Both the position numbers and the translations under genes were made by a program. Shown piece by piece: positions 54,609 through 64,000 of a stretch of DNA of 64,000 bases. Each line of letters begins with the position of its first letter. The stretch's first letter is position 1. The notes below the pieces were generated by a model. That model was not told the DNA's origin and did no database searches. It worked only from the letters and a program-made list of their open reading frames with translations. Source of the stretch: Ignavibacteriota bacterium (lineage in GTDB: Bacteria; Bacteroidota; Ignavibacteria; SZUA-365). The DNA lies in the NCBI GenBank assembly GCA_016218045.1, contig JACRFB010000040.1:186001-250000 (forward strand). Direction: 5' to 3'.

Positions 54609-54661
54609 GGTTGTCGGGAATTGTGCGGAGAGTGGTAGATACGGGAGTGTATCGGTGACTA

Positions 54662-54689
54662 TGGATACGTGTCGGTGTGTGCGGCGCAA
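54662..54689 (-). promoter_or_regulatory. Candidate promoter of the aminotransferase gene
   Basis: TTGCGC, 16-bp spacer, TATCCA, about 55 nt before ATG 54608. The -35 matches the two TTGCGC promoters elsewhere. Confidence 0.35.
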
Positions 54690-54746
54690 TTTCGGGAGAC
54701 GGCACCTGCGCGTCACGCGGATGCCGACACGCGTCAGGGTTTGCGC

Positions 54747-57230
54747 TCAGAGCATCTGCTGCGGATCAACATCCACATCCACGCGAACGCTGCGCGCCGT
54801 CTTCACACGCATGACATCCTCTTCGGCATCCCGGAGAATCCGTGCAAAGATGCTGCCGTCAGGATCCTTCGACTTGCTGACACGGACAAGTATCTGATGC
54901 CGGTAACGATTGTTGAGGCGTTGTATCACCGCCGGCTGCGGCGGGTACATCGTGAAGCAGGTCGCCCTACGCTGAAGCGCGGCATGCCAGGCGCGCGCGG
55001 CGCCGGAGACGGCGTCCTCCCGCGATCCGGAGAACAGAAGCAGCACGAGCCGCGAATACGGGGGATACGTAAACGCCTTCCTGCTCTCGAGCTCCGCGGC
55101 GATGAATCCTTCGAAGTCGTGCGCGACGACGCGCTGCAGCACCGGATGGTCCGGCCGCACGCTCTGTATCAGAACTTCACCCGGTGCCGTACCACGCCCC
55201 GATCTGCCTGCAACCTGCGTCAACAACTGGAAGGCGCGTTCGCCTGCGCGAAAATCCGGCAGCATGAGCGACTGCTCCGCCGAGACAACTCCCACCAGGG
55301 TCACCCGCTCGAAATCGAGCCCCTTTGCCACCATCTGCGTGCCGAGAAGCACGTCGGCCTCGCCCTCGCCGAAAGACGAGAGAATAAGATCGTGTGATCC
55401 CTTTTTCCGGGTTGTGTCGAAGTCCATGCGCAGCAACCGCGCCGCAGGGAGTACCGATGCAAGTTCCTCCTCGACGCGCTGTGTGCCCGCGCCCACGGGA
55501 TCGAGCGCCGTTCCGCCGCAGCGCGGGCACACGCCCGGTGGCGTGCGCGATGCGCCGCAGTAATGGCAGCGCAACTGGTTCCGGTCCTTGTGCACAACCA
55601 TCGTGACGCTGCAGTTGGTGCACTCCTCCACATGCCCGCAGTCGCGGCATTCGAGAAAGGGCGCGTACCCGCGTCGGTTGTGGAGCACGATGCTCGACTC
55701 GTTCCGCGCGATCCGTTCGCCGATGCCGCGCAGCAGTTCGTCGGAGAAAGGGCCGCGTGCACGCGACTGGCGACGCTGTTCCGTCATGTCCACGATGCTT
55801 ACCGTGGGCAGGACGGCGGCATCGATGCGGCGCGGCATGCGAAGCAGATCCAGTTTGCCGTTCGCGGCGTTGTGCCAGCTCTCGGCGGATGGGGTGGCCG
55901 TACCGAGCAGCACTGTGGCATTCTCGAAACGCCCGCGCATCAGGGCGGCATCCCGCGCGTGATAACGCGGCTGCTGGTCCGTCTGTTTGTAGCTCGACTC
56001 GTGCTCTTCGTCGACCACGATGAGGCCGACGTTTTCGAGAGGCGCGAACACCGCGGAACGGACGCCGACCACGATGCGGTATCGCCCCGCAAGTGTGTTG
56101 CGCCAGGCGTCATATCGCTCACCCACCGACATGCGGCTGTGCAGCACCGCGACGTCCTTGCCGAACGCGTGCCGGAACCGGAACACCAGTTGCGGTGTGA
56201 GCGCGATCTCGGGCACGAGCACAAGCGCGCGCCTGTCCTTCGTCAGGGTGTGGCGGATCGCCTCGATGTACACCTGCGTCTTCCCGCTCGCAGTGACGCC
56301 GTGCAAGAGCAGTCCGTGATACCCGCCCGCGTCGATGCATGAGCTGACCGCGGCAAGCACCTGCGTCTGATCCTCCGTGAGTGTAAACGACTTCGGTACT
56401 TCTTCATACAACAGGCGCGGCTCACGCGTCACTTCCTCCTGCAGCACCTCGACGATTTCCTTTTCCTCGAGAGCACGGACGGCTGCGGCGCTGGCACGCG
56501 CTGTTGCAAGCACTTCGGGCATGGGCACTGTCGGACGACTGCGCGAGAGTGCGGACCAGAGTACCGCGAGTACGTCCACCTGTTTCGGCGCGCGCTTCTC
56601 GAGCAGTTCCATCAGCTCGGAGATCTTCTCCTGCCTGTTCCATGGCGGAAGAAGCCGCACGACATTGATCATTTTTTTCCGCGCCTGCGGCACGCCGATG
56701 ACCGATTCCACGGTCACCGCGCCGTCCTTTTCAAGCGCATGCAACTGTGCACTTATTGATGTGAGCCCGGCGATATCGCGCAGCACGGCTTCCGACAGCA
56801 GCTCCCCGGTCAGCAGCGCCTCCACGATCATACGTTTCGTTTTTGAAGTGCCGATCGCGCGGGCCAGCACCCGCTCGTCATCGGACGCAAGCGATACGTA
56901 CCGTTCCGATCCGATGTCCATGCCTTTCGGCAATGCAGCTTTCAGCGCGTCGCCGAGACCACAGCAATAATACCGCGCCACCCAGTCGCAGAGCCGCATC
57001 AACAACGGCGAAAAAACGGGAGACGGATCCAGGACCTCCTCGATCGCCTTGACACGGAACGCCGGCGCCGTATCGTGCACCGCGAGAACAAATCCCATGA
57101 CCGGACGACGTCCGAGCGGCACGACAACACGCCGGCCCGCCTCAACCGACGAGGCCAGTCCCTCCGGCACACCGTATGTCAGCGCATGTTTTGGGACGTT
57201 GGGGATCGCAATATCTGCAAAAGAGGCCAT
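54747..57230 (-). CDS. priA: Primosomal protein N' (replication restart helicase)
   Basis: 827 residues. PriA-type DNA-binding N-terminus, then superfamily 2 helicase motifs: Walker A GVTASGKT, DEEH box (VDEEHESSYKQ), motif III LGTATPSAESW. The zinc-binding insert has the Cys pattern CRDCGHVEECTNC ... CHYCGASRTPPGVCPRCGG, and motifs V/VI read GTQMVAKGLDFERV and QVAGRSGRG. It reloads the replisome at stalled forks. Complete and normal length. Confidence 0.95.
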   Translation of the reverse strand: MASFADIAIPNVPKHALTYGVPEGLASSVEAGRRVVVPLGRRPVMGFVLAVHDTAPAFRVKAIEEVLDPSPVFSPLLMRLCDWVARYYCCGLGDALKAALPKGMDIGSERYVSLASDDERVLARAIGTSKTKRMIVEALLTGELLSEAVLRDIAGLTSISAQLHALEKDGAVTVESVIGVPQARKKMINVVRLLPPWNRQEKISELMELLEKRAPKQVDVLAVLWSALSRSRPTVPMPEVLATARASAAAVRALEEKEIVEVLQEEVTREPRLLYEEVPKSFTLTEDQTQVLAAVSSCIDAGGYHGLLLHGVTASGKTQVYIEAIRHTLTKDRRALVLVPEIALTPQLVFRFRHAFGKDVAVLHSRMSVGERYDAWRNTLAGRYRIVVGVRSAVFAPLENVGLIVVDEEHESSYKQTDQQPRYHARDAALMRGRFENATVLLGTATPSAESWHNAANGKLDLLRMPRRIDAAVLPTVSIVDMTEQRRQSRARGPFSDELLRGIGERIARNESSIVLHNRRGYAPFLECRDCGHVEECTNCSVTMVVHKDRNQLRCHYCGASRTPPGVCPRCGGTALDPVGAGTQRVEEELASVLPAARLLRMDFDTTRKKGSHDLILSSFGEGEADVLLGTQMVAKGLDFERVTLVGVVSAEQSLMLPDFRAGERAFQLLTQVAGRSGRGTAPGEVLIQSVRPDHPVLQRVVAHDFEGFIAAELESRKAFTYPPYSRLVLLLFSGSREDAVSGAARAWHAALQRRATCFTMYPPQPAVIQRLNNRYRHQILVRVSKSKDPDGSIFARILRDAEEDVMRVKTARSVRVDVDVDPQQML

Positions 57231-57302
57231 GTCGGAACAAAGATGCGTCTTCCCGCGATGCTCCGCAATGGCGGGCGGGCGGGCGTCGTGCCCGTGCCCC
57301 GT

Positions 57303-59903
57303 TTACTCGACGAGAAGAAGTGTCGACGCGCTGTGTTCTTGTGTCGCAACACGAAGCACATACACCCCGGCAGCGAGTCCGTGCAGCGGCACAACACAAT
57401 CCGCGCGTCCATCGTGCGATACGGAGACGTCCTCCAGCCGCGCAATACGGACGCCGAGCACCGAGAACAGCGAGGTCTCGAGTATCTGTCCTTCCGGTGC
57501 GGAGACGAGCAGCCGTGTCTGCTCGCGCGCGGGATTGGGATAGGCCTTGAGCACGAGTCCGTGCGGGGCAGGAGCAAGATCGGGGATACCCAGCGCCTTG
57601 TCGTCCCATTCCCCGAGGTGGAGCGATGTTTTTGCTCCTGCCTGTGTAAACGAGCCGCCGGCGAAAACACTGTATGCCTCCACATCGAGCGAAAGAACGG
57701 GTGCGTCCGTACCCGATCCGAGCGGCTGCCATTTCCAACCGTTCCAGCGTGCGATGTTCGACGCGGGATCCGCGCCCGCCTGTGTAAATTCGCCTGCCGC
57801 AAAGACACGCCCGTCGCGCGCGGCGAGTGTGCGGACGGGCCCGTCTGTTCCTTCACCCAACGCGGAGAAGCGAAGGGTGATCCTGTTCCAGGACGCGACA
57901 TTATTCGCTGGCACATTGTCGATGTCCGTGAACTCGCCTCCGATGTACACATTGTCACCGTCAACACGCAGCGCGGCGACGGTGCCGCTGATCCCTCGTG
58001 TCATGGTACGCCAGGCCTGTTTCTCGTATCGCGCGAGGGCCGTGTAGGCAATGCCTGCGAGGGGTTCGAAGAATCCTGTGACGTAGAGCACACTGTCGTC
58101 CGCATCAATCGCGTCGATGGTGGCGGAACGATACAGATATTTAAGTCCAAGATCCGCCGCCTGCCATGAAAGCGTACGCATGTTCCAGGCGGACAGGCCG
58201 AGCACGGCAAAAGTGTCCACCGTCGAAAACGCGCCCGCGGCGAAGAGAAGATCGCGATCGACGGCGAGCGCGGTCACCGCGCCGTTCGGATGCGCGATGG
58301 AGGCCGGTCCCAGCCGGCTCCATGCACCCGCACGCGAATCCCATCGTGCGATGTGCTGCGCATCGGTCGGACCGGCGCCGAAAAAGAATCCGCCGATGTA
58401 CAGATCGCTCCCGCTGCTTCGCATGGTATACACTTCGCCGTACACTCCGCGCGCAGTGTCGGGGCCGAGCGCGGACCATGTCCTCGTGGTTCTATTCCAT
58501 CGTGCAATGTTGTTTGTGATCACCGTGTCGGCAGAGCGGAACGCCCCGGCGACATACACGTCGTCTCCGATGCGCGCGATGGCGTCGACAAAGACGTTCG
58601 CCGAAGCCCATACGCCGCCGCGGAAATCGGTGCGCGAGACAGGCACGGATCCGCCCGCATCGACATGTGCAATGGTGGCAGCCGGAGTACCCTCCATCGA
58701 GAGGAACGAGCCGCCGCACAGGATGGTGCCGTCGGACAGTGGAACGATTGTTTCGACGAGTCCCGGCATCCTGCGGCCGCACTGCTGCCACGCGCCGTCG
58801 AAGCGGTACAGGTGCGACGCATCACCGCGTTCGTCCGCCGCGGTCGCGAGCATGCGCGTGGGGTGTGAGGAGAAAGCCACCGGAATTTCCGCCACGTGAG
58901 GAGTCGGCGCGCGCCATGTGCGCTGCGCCGGTTCCCACTCCAGAAGATTTGACTGCGCTGCGGGGGATGCGGACAGGAAGGCGCCGCCCACGACAATGCG
59001 GTCCGACGATGTATCCTTGGCCAGCAGTGTCACGAGGTTCGGGACACCGTTGCCGGATGCATCGCTGAGTGGCTCCCATGCACCTCTGCGAAAATCGTAT
59101 GCGGCGATATTCGCCGCAGCTTTGCCTCCGGCGTGAGTGAAGGATCCTGCAACGTACAACACACTGTCGTACAGCAAATGTGCGGCGTACGCGGGACCAT
59201 GTGTGTGTGACAACGTGCCGGTAAGACCGGACCACACGCGGCCTGCAGAATTCCACACGGCCACATTACGCGCAAGTACACCGCCCGCTTCATTAAACGC
59301 GCCGCCGACGAGGATAGAGTCCGCCCCGACCGCTGTGATGGTGTACACCGCACCCGCGACGCCCGTCTTTACCGAGCCGAGGGCCTCCCATGAGACGCCG
59401 TTCCAGTGTGCAACACCATTCAGCGTAAGTGATCCTGAACGACGGAACGCGCCGACTGCATAGAGGCCGGAAGGAGCCCAGACGAGGCCGTTCACAGGAC
59501 CGTCGAAGCCGCTGCCGACAGACGCCCATGTCGCTGTGGCGGGATCCCATGATGCGATATTCCGCGCGCGAACACCGCCTGCCACCGTGAAATCACCTCC
59601 GACATAGAAACGGCCGTCCGCGCCGCGCGCGATGGCACGCACACTCGCGGCATCGATGCCCGGCCGCCCGAAGCCGTCGCTCCACGAATTGTCGTCGAAG
59701 ATCACCCGCGCGGCATGTGAGAACTCCTGGCGCTGCTCCGGCGCACCCTGCGCCGCTGCGCCTGGCAATGATCCGCCCTTCCAGCGTTCGTAGCCCTCGG
59801 GCCTGGACAATTGCGCGTGCGCCGTCAGAAAAGCTGCCGCGAATATCCACAGTGCCGCCGCACTCGTCGTGCGTGCTCGAAGAGATCTGCGATGCTGTGC
59901 CAT
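57303..59903 (-). CDS. Secreted Kelch-like propeller protein with T9SS domain
   Basis: 866 residues from ATG 59903 (GGAG upstream). Signal peptide MAQHRRSLRARTTSAAALWIFAAAFLTAHAQ. A long series of ~50-55-residue repeats with ARNIASWDPATATWASVGSGFDGPVNGL and YVGGDFTVAGG motifs, the Kelch/delta-60-like propeller pattern; at least ten are visible. The tail LKAYPNPAREQTRLLVSA ... GVYVLRVATQ is a T9SS sorting domain. No catalytic motif; a surface binding role is likely. The frame is open upstream to 60776 opposite the MFS gene, which is not coding. Confidence 0.85.
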   Translation of the reverse strand: MAQHRRSLRARTTSAAALWIFAAAFLTAHAQLSRPEGYERWKGGSLPGAAAQGAPEQRQEFSHAARVIFDDNSWSDGFGRPGIDAASVRAIARGADGRFYVGGDFTVAGGVRARNIASWDPATATWASVGSGFDGPVNGLVWAPSGLYAVGAFRRSGSLTLNGVAHWNGVSWEALGSVKTGVAGAVYTITAVGADSILVGGAFNEAGGVLARNVAVWNSAGRVWSGLTGTLSHTHGPAYAAHLLYDSVLYVAGSFTHAGGKAAANIAAYDFRRGAWEPLSDASGNGVPNLVTLLAKDTSSDRIVVGGAFLSASPAAQSNLLEWEPAQRTWRAPTPHVAEIPVAFSSHPTRMLATAADERGDASHLYRFDGAWQQCGRRMPGLVETIVPLSDGTILCGGSFLSMEGTPAATIAHVDAGGSVPVSRTDFRGGVWASANVFVDAIARIGDDVYVAGAFRSADTVITNNIARWNRTTRTWSALGPDTARGVYGEVYTMRSSGSDLYIGGFFFGAGPTDAQHIARWDSRAGAWSRLGPASIAHPNGAVTALAVDRDLLFAAGAFSTVDTFAVLGLSAWNMRTLSWQAADLGLKYLYRSATIDAIDADDSVLYVTGFFEPLAGIAYTALARYEKQAWRTMTRGISGTVAALRVDGDNVYIGGEFTDIDNVPANNVASWNRITLRFSALGEGTDGPVRTLAARDGRVFAAGEFTQAGADPASNIARWNGWKWQPLGSGTDAPVLSLDVEAYSVFAGGSFTQAGAKTSLHLGEWDDKALGIPDLAPAPHGLVLKAYPNPAREQTRLLVSAPEGQILETSLFSVLGVRIARLEDVSVSHDGRADCVVPLHGLAAGVYVLRVATQEHSASTLLLVE

Positions 59904-59930
59904 GGGGCTCCAAGCGTTGGTGAAAAGACC

Positions 59931-59959
59931 AATGTAGCAGGATGATGGATGATCAGGAA
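59931..59959 (-). promoter_or_regulatory. Candidate promoter of the Kelch-like protein gene
   Basis: TTCCTG, 17-bp spacer, TACATT, about 28 nt before ATG 59903. Confidence 0.35.
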
Positions 59960-59985
59960 CTGCGCCCCTGACGCGTCTCGTAACC

Positions 59986-60016
59986 TTGGAATTGCCTCGC
60001 CGCGTCGATACCTTTG
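59986..60016 (+). promoter_or_regulatory. Promoter of the MFS-PP2C-yajQ unit
   Basis: TTGGAA, 17-bp spacer, TACCTTTG. The -10 fits both a sigma70-like TAnnTT and the Bacteroidota TAnnTTTG element. Leader of about 95 nt before 60118. Confidence 0.55.
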
Positions 60017-60117
60017 TTGATGCAGGAAAATGCGCACCTTTATCCTTCTCACCGACGGCGAAATCTGCACGCCATGCACACATGACCCCCTGTTCCGCGT
60101 AATCCTGACTGGCCTCG

Positions 60118-61272
60118 ATGAAAAAAACCCCGCTCTTCATCATCTTCATCATCGTGTTCGTCGACCTGCTCGGATTCGGCATCGTCATCCCCATCCTCCC
60201 GCTGTACGCACAAAGAGGATTCGGCGCATCCGATTTTACGGTCGGTCTGCTGGTGGCGTCATTTTCCCTCATGCAGTTGCTTTTTACGCCCCTGTGGGGC
60301 CGCTGGTCCGATCGTATCGGACGACGGCCGGTGCTGGCCGTCGGTCTCGTGTTTACGGTGATCGGGTATGTGCTCTTCGGTCTGGCCGGATCACTGTTCA
60401 TGCTCTTCGCTTCGCGTATGCTGGCCGGCATCGGCGGCTCCAACATCAGCGCCGCGCAGGCGTACATCGCCGATGTGACCCCCGTGCATGAACGCGCGAA
60501 AGGGATGGGACTGATCGGCGCCGCCTTCGGGCTGGGATTTGTGTTCGGACCCGTCATCGGCGGCCTGTTGAGCGTGTACGGGTACGAGATTCCCGGACTT
60601 GCCGCGGCGGGGCTGTCGTTCATCGCGCTGCTTCTCACGCTCACCATACTTCCGGAGCCGACGGTACACAGCGCCGACACAACCCGCGTCTCCATGGCGT
60701 TCAACGTGCAGGCACTCCGGGAGGCCGTCTCGCGGCCGAAGGTGGGCGTGCTCCTGCTGCTGTTCTTTCTCGTCACGTTCGGCTACGCAAACATCTACGC
60801 GACCTTCCCCATCCTGACCACGCGCGAATTCGGATATTCGGATCATGAGGTAGGATATCTCTTCGGGTACCTGGGCATTGTGGGCGCGATCACGCAGGGC
60901 GGACTGATCCGCATCCTCACACGCCGGGTCGGGGAGCGCACGCTCTTTTTCATCGGCGCCGCGCTCACCGCGGTCGGTCTCTCGCTGATCCCCTTCCGCA
61001 TGGGCACCTGGTACCTCCACGCGGTGCTGACCGTGCTGGCATTCGGATCCGGACTTGTCACACCCATGGTACTCGGCCTGCTCTCGAAATACGCCGACCC
61101 TCATGAACAGGGCAGCATCCTCGGTATCAACCAGTCGCTCGGCGCGCTGGGGCGTGCCGTCGGTCCTGTTTTCGGAAGCTTCATGTTTCAGGCCGCAGGC
61201 CATCAGTATCCTTTTTTCACAGGAGGAGCGGTGATGCTCGTCGTCCTCCTCATTGCATGGCGCACGCTCTGA
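60118..61272 (+). CDS. MFS transporter (drug:H+ antiporter type)
   Basis: 384 residues, about 12 transmembrane helices. The signature loop LWGRWSDRIGRRPVL between helices 2 and 3 and the helix-5 motif GAAFGLGFVFGPVIGG mark the DHA1/TetA-like group of the major facilitator superfamily, usually drug or metabolite exporters. Substrate not predictable. It is followed 31 bp later by the PP2C phosphatase gene. Confidence 0.92.
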   Translation: MKKTPLFIIFIIVFVDLLGFGIVIPILPLYAQRGFGASDFTVGLLVASFSLMQLLFTPLWGRWSDRIGRRPVLAVGLVFTVIGYVLFGLAGSLFMLFASRMLAGIGGSNISAAQAYIADVTPVHERAKGMGLIGAAFGLGFVFGPVIGGLLSVYGYEIPGLAAAGLSFIALLLTLTILPEPTVHSADTTRVSMAFNVQALREAVSRPKVGVLLLLFFLVTFGYANIYATFPILTTREFGYSDHEVGYLFGYLGIVGAITQGGLIRILTRRVGERTLFFIGAALTAVGLSLIPFRMGTWYLHAVLTVLAFGSGLVTPMVLGLLSKYADPHEQGSILGINQSLGALGRAVGPVFGSFMFQAAGHQYPFFTGGAVMLVVLLIAWRTL

Positions 61273-61303
61273 ACCGGCAGGCGCACGACCGAGAGGCACC
61301 CGT

Positions 61304-62539
61304 ATGACGATGACACAACGCACCTTGTACAAGACCATCGAGAAGATCGGTCTTATCGACTACGCCTCGGAAGAGGAGATGCTGATCGCGATCCTCCGCG
61401 AGTTTGTGTCGAACGACCGGATCAACATCATCGGCGGCCGCATCTGGCAACTGCGGCAGGAGACGCGCACCTACCGGCTCGTATATGAGCAGGGCACCAT
61501 CGAGGAAGTCGGCGTGGGTTTCGAGATCGCGCTGAAAGACTACGAGGTGTTCGACCAGGTGGCGCGCAGCCGCACAGTTCTCGCCGACGAAACCAACCGC
61601 ACGCTGAGGAAAAAAGGCATCAAGCGCTATTCCGCCACCGGCATGGGAGGCACCGTGCGCATCGGCAGAACCGCCTATTATGAATACCTGATGGCCTTCA
61701 ACACGGTAGTGAGCGACGAGGAACTGCGCTATACGATGAACATCGTGGCGCAGGCGGTCACGCAGCTCCTCGAACGCCGTCGCAGCGAGGCGGAAAAACG
61801 TATTCTGGAGAACGAACTCGAACACGCCGCCGAACTGCAGCGCCAGATCCTTCCGGCGCACGAATACCAGTTCGGCCGCTACGAGCTGTACGGCATCAGT
61901 ATGCCTGAACGCACGGTCGGCGGCGACTTCTTCAACTACTACACCACGCCGGGCGACTCCGACCGCCTCGGCGTCGCGGTGGGTGACGCGGCAAGCAAGG
62001 GCTTTCCCGCGGCCGTCCAAGCCCTGTTTGTCTCGGGCGCGTTGATGATGAGCGTCGAGTATGAGTCGAAAATCTCGTCCGCCATCAGGCGTATCAACAC
62101 CATCAACCGCAAAATTTTCCCCGACGACCGCCTGCTGTCCCTGTTCTACTGCGAATTATTCGACGTCAAGGACGGACTGCTCCTCTATGCAAACGCGGGG
62201 CATCCGGCGCCCATTCACTACCACGCGGCCACACGTTCGTGCAGCTCGTTGACGGTCACGGGTCCCATCATCGGCCTGCTTCCCGACGCGACGTTCACGG
62301 TGGCCGGCATCAACCTCGCTAAAAACGACATCCTGCTCCTGTATACCGACGGCATCACGGAAGCCAACAATGGCAGCGAGGAATACGGCGAACAGCGTCT
62401 CGCCGACATGCTCGCGGCGCGTGCGGACAAACCCGCAAAAACGATCTGCGCCGAGATTGTGCAGGACGCGCAGATTTTCGGCACACACGGCGTCTACGCC
62501 GACGACAAAACAGTTGTGGTAATTAAACGTCTACGGTGA
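61304..62539 (+). CDS. PP2C (SpoIIE-type) serine phosphatase
   Basis: 411 residues. N-terminal region (1-195) with no certain known domain but GAF-like spacing, a short coiled coil (RRRSEAEKRILENELEHAAELQRQ) and a PP2C domain with metal Asp residues in TVGGDFFNYY, VAVGDAASKG, LLYTDGITEANN and YADDKTVVV. It should dephosphorylate a STAS antagonist; the nearest STAS genes are far away in this window. Chosen start MTMTQRTLYK follows the stop of the MFS gene; the upstream frame overlapping that gene was not used. Confidence 0.9.
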   Translation: MTMTQRTLYKTIEKIGLIDYASEEEMLIAILREFVSNDRINIIGGRIWQLRQETRTYRLVYEQGTIEEVGVGFEIALKDYEVFDQVARSRTVLADETNRTLRKKGIKRYSATGMGGTVRIGRTAYYEYLMAFNTVVSDEELRYTMNIVAQAVTQLLERRRSEAEKRILENELEHAAELQRQILPAHEYQFGRYELYGISMPERTVGGDFFNYYTTPGDSDRLGVAVGDAASKGFPAAVQALFVSGALMMSVEYESKISSAIRRINTINRKIFPDDRLLSLFYCELFDVKDGLLLYANAGHPAPIHYHAATRSCSSLTVTGPIIGLLPDATFTVAGINLAKNDILLLYTDGITEANNGSEEYGEQRLADMLAARADKPAKTICAEIVQDAQIFGTHGVYADDKTVVVIKRLR

Positions 62540-62543
62540 AGCC

Positions 62544-63041
62544 ATGGCATCACAACATTCCTTCGACATCGTTTCCCGCATCGACATGCAGGAAGTGGAC
62601 AACGCGTTTCATCAGACCCAGAAGGAGATGCTCACGCGGTACGACTTCAAGGGATCGAAGAGCCGCATCGAGCTGAATCAGAAGGACCGCCAGATCGTGA
62701 TCCTGGCCGACGACGACTTCAAACGCAAGGCGATTCTCGACATGCTGCAGAACAAGCTGATCAAGCGCGGCATTCCGGTCAAGGCCCTGCAGTACGGGAA
62801 GATCGACGACGCGTCCGGAGGCATGCAGCGCCAAATCGTGACACTGCAAGCGGGCATCGACAAGGACAATGCGCGCGAACTCGTCCGCATGATCAAGGAT
62901 ACCAAGCTGAAGGTGCAGGCAGCGATACAAGAGGACCAGGTGCGCGTCACCGGCGCGAAGATCGACGACCTCCAGACCGTGATCCAGCATGTACGCGAAG
63001 CGGACCTTCCCTACGACACGCAGTTCGTGAACTTCCGCTAG
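62544..63041 (+). CDS. yajQ: YajQ family nucleotide-binding protein
   Basis: 165 residues, family length. Begins MASQHSFDIVSRIDMQEVDNA with the conserved RYDFKGSKSRIEL and VRVTGAKIDDLQTVI. Two ferredoxin-like domains; some members bind cyclic di-GMP and act with transcription regulators. 4 bp after the PP2C gene and 10 bp before the amidase gene. Confidence 0.95.
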   Translation: MASQHSFDIVSRIDMQEVDNAFHQTQKEMLTRYDFKGSKSRIELNQKDRQIVILADDDFKRKAILDMLQNKLIKRGIPVKALQYGKIDDASGGMQRQIVTLQAGIDKDNARELVRMIKDTKLKVQAAIQEDQVRVTGAKIDDLQTVIQHVREADLPYDTQFVNFR

Positions 63042-63051
63042 GAAGCCCGCA

Positions 63052-64000
63052 GTGATTCCGCTTCGAATCTTCCGCAGGAACAACCGCGCACGCGGCATGA
63101 TGATCCACATCCTGTTTGCCGTCGCGCTCATCGTGCCCTTGTGCTCGGCGGTGCCGCAACCCCTGCGTACCATCACAGTGCAGCAGGGCGGCACGAGTCA
63201 TTCAATCCAATCCTTTGCCGACCGCAGTGTGATATATGCCTCCGCCGATGAACTTGCAGCGGCGGGATCGTTTCGTCTCTTCTCGGATGCGTCCATGAAA
63301 CGCATCGAGCTGCTCGTAGGCACCCGGAGGTTGAAGCTTTCGGCCGAGAATCCCTTCGTTCCGGTGATCGATCACGCGTCGAATGTTATTCAGCGTGTGG
63401 AACAACTGCCTCTGCCCGTCCGTGTGAAGGACTCCCGCTTCTTTGTGCCGCTCGACGCCTTCCTCGCGCTTGTCAACAGGTACACGGAGCCGCCCCTTGT
63501 GCTTTCGACCCCGCAGCAGGCCGGCGGCACGCGTGAGGCACGCACTCCCACACCGGATGAACCCCGCGTCAGTGACCGCGGCAGCGAACGTCTCGCTCCG
63601 CACGTGATCGCCGAGGAAAGCGCGGCACATTTCGATATACCGCGCGCGACGGTCGACGTCCGTAAAAACGGCACGGTGCTGCGCATCCATGCAAAGAAGG
63701 TGTTGGAAAAGCCCGTGACTGAAGACGGTGACGGCGGCGTGTTTGTGCTCACTATTCCGCATGCCACTGTGGATGAAAACGAATTTCGTCAGACGCCGTT
63801 GGTCGGAAATGATGTACGATCGATTTCGGCGGTGCAGCTCGGTGATCAGGCCCGCATCGAAATTTCGCTTGGACCAGGCATCGAGGCGCGTTCCATCCTG
63901 AAGGACGCCGGCAGCGATGATCTGCTCCTTACCCTGTACCGGACCGCTGAAGTCGGCCGCATACTCTCGGATGAGGAGCAGGATAAAAAGCCGCGCAAGG
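63052..64000 (+). CDS. AMIN/copper-amine-oxidase-N-like domain protein, probable N-acetylmuramoyl-L-alanine amidase (cut by window end)
   Basis: GTG 63052 with GGAAG 6 nt upstream opens a frame running off the window (316 codons). A signal peptide (RARGMMIHILFAVALIVPLCSAVPQ) is followed by a domain with the copper amine oxidase N-like pattern (VKDSRFFVPLDAFLALVN) and, from about residue 200, an AMIN-like strand region (VRSISAVQLGDQARIEISL). In this phylum such proteins usually end in an amidase_3 catalytic domain that cuts peptidoglycan; that part is not visible. An ATG at 63097 is an alternative start. Confidence 0.6.
   Translation, partial: MIPLRIFRRNNRARGMMIHILFAVALIVPLCSAVPQPLRTITVQQGGTSHSIQSFADRSVIYASADELAAAGSFRLFSDASMKRIELLVGTRRLKLSAENPFVPVIDHASNVIQRVEQLPLPVRVKDSRFFVPLDAFLALVNRYTEPPLVLSTPQQAGGTREARTPTPDEPRVSDRGSERLAPHVIAEESAAHFDIPRATVDVRKNGTVLRIHAKKVLEKPVTEDGDGGVFVLTIPHATVDENEFRQTPLVGNDVRSISAVQLGDQARIEISLGPGIEARSILKDAGSDDLLLTLYRTAEVGRILSDEEQDKKPRK

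Noticed and set aside
57303-60776. A 1157-codon frame extending the Kelch-like gene through the MFS gene
   Set aside because: The extension is antisense to a clear transporter gene; the signal peptide and ribosome site place the start at 59903.

Overview
The window comes from a fairly GC-rich, Gram-negative bacterium of the Bacteroidota/Chlorobiota side of the tree. The main reason is that seven predicted secreted proteins end in a type IX secretion (T9SS) sorting domain, including the NPFNPSTT-type signature common in Ignavibacteria- and Kapabacteria-like lineages. A TonB/CarboxypepD-reg outer-membrane barrel and a Na+-pumping decarboxylase fit this. The exact lineage is inferred. No rRNA, tRNA, CRISPR array, insertion sequence or phage gene was seen.

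Layout. 1-2352 (-): a small operon of a 42-residue membrane peptide, a DUF3108 protein, an SDR epimerase and a truncated CPBP-type membrane protein. 2521-12162: a transglutaminase/PLC-like fusion, a T9SS serine hydrolase, a His/Gly-tailed lipoprotein, two neighbouring T9SS propeller-type proteins (one ASST-like) and a DUF5995 protein. 12215-28602 (-): eighteen co-directional genes with gaps of at most 127 bp. The promoter-proximal half is metabolic: two DJ-1/PfpI proteins, a ThDP enzyme, five SnoaL-like genes carrying seven domains, a GMC oxidoreductase and a VOC protein. The distal half has an AGE-fold protein and a GlgX debranching enzyme interleaved with a partner-switching set (three STAS proteins, an RsbW-like kinase, a receiver-PP2C phosphatase) and a metallo-beta-lactamase-fold hydrolase. 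At its head is a consensus promoter (TTGACA-17-TATATT) whose -10 lies inside a 25-bp palindrome, with a second palindrome at the start site. 28890-36207: two orphan histidine kinases, one with a CxxCH haem motif, around a DODA-type dioxygenase, then a secreted unknown and a lone STAS protein. 36336-40881 (-): a TonB-type barrel and a T9SS GH5 glycosidase. 41329-44778: a four-gene Na+-translocating methylmalonyl-CoA-type decarboxylase operon. 44873-52789: a glycosyltransferase, a nine-haem T9SS cytochrome and a 1320-residue repeat protein. 53002-64000: a small envelope protein, an aminotransferase, PriA, a T9SS propeller, an MFS transporter, a second PP2C phosphatase, YajQ and the start of an AMIN-type amidase candidate.

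The most unusual unit is the 12.2-28.6 kb run. It joins an unassigned enzyme set (ThDP carboligase/decarboxylase, oxidoreductase, many SnoaL folds) to glycogen-type carbohydrate enzymes and a phosphorylation-controlled partner-switch under one strong, palindrome-covered promoter. Hairpins in two of its gaps suggest transcript-level tuning. The reaction sequence is unknown. Co-transcription and a common role are inferences from spacing and direction.

Promoter-like sequences recur before many transcription units as TTGnnn, 17 bp (16-18), TAnnTT. This supports several start and operon assignments.
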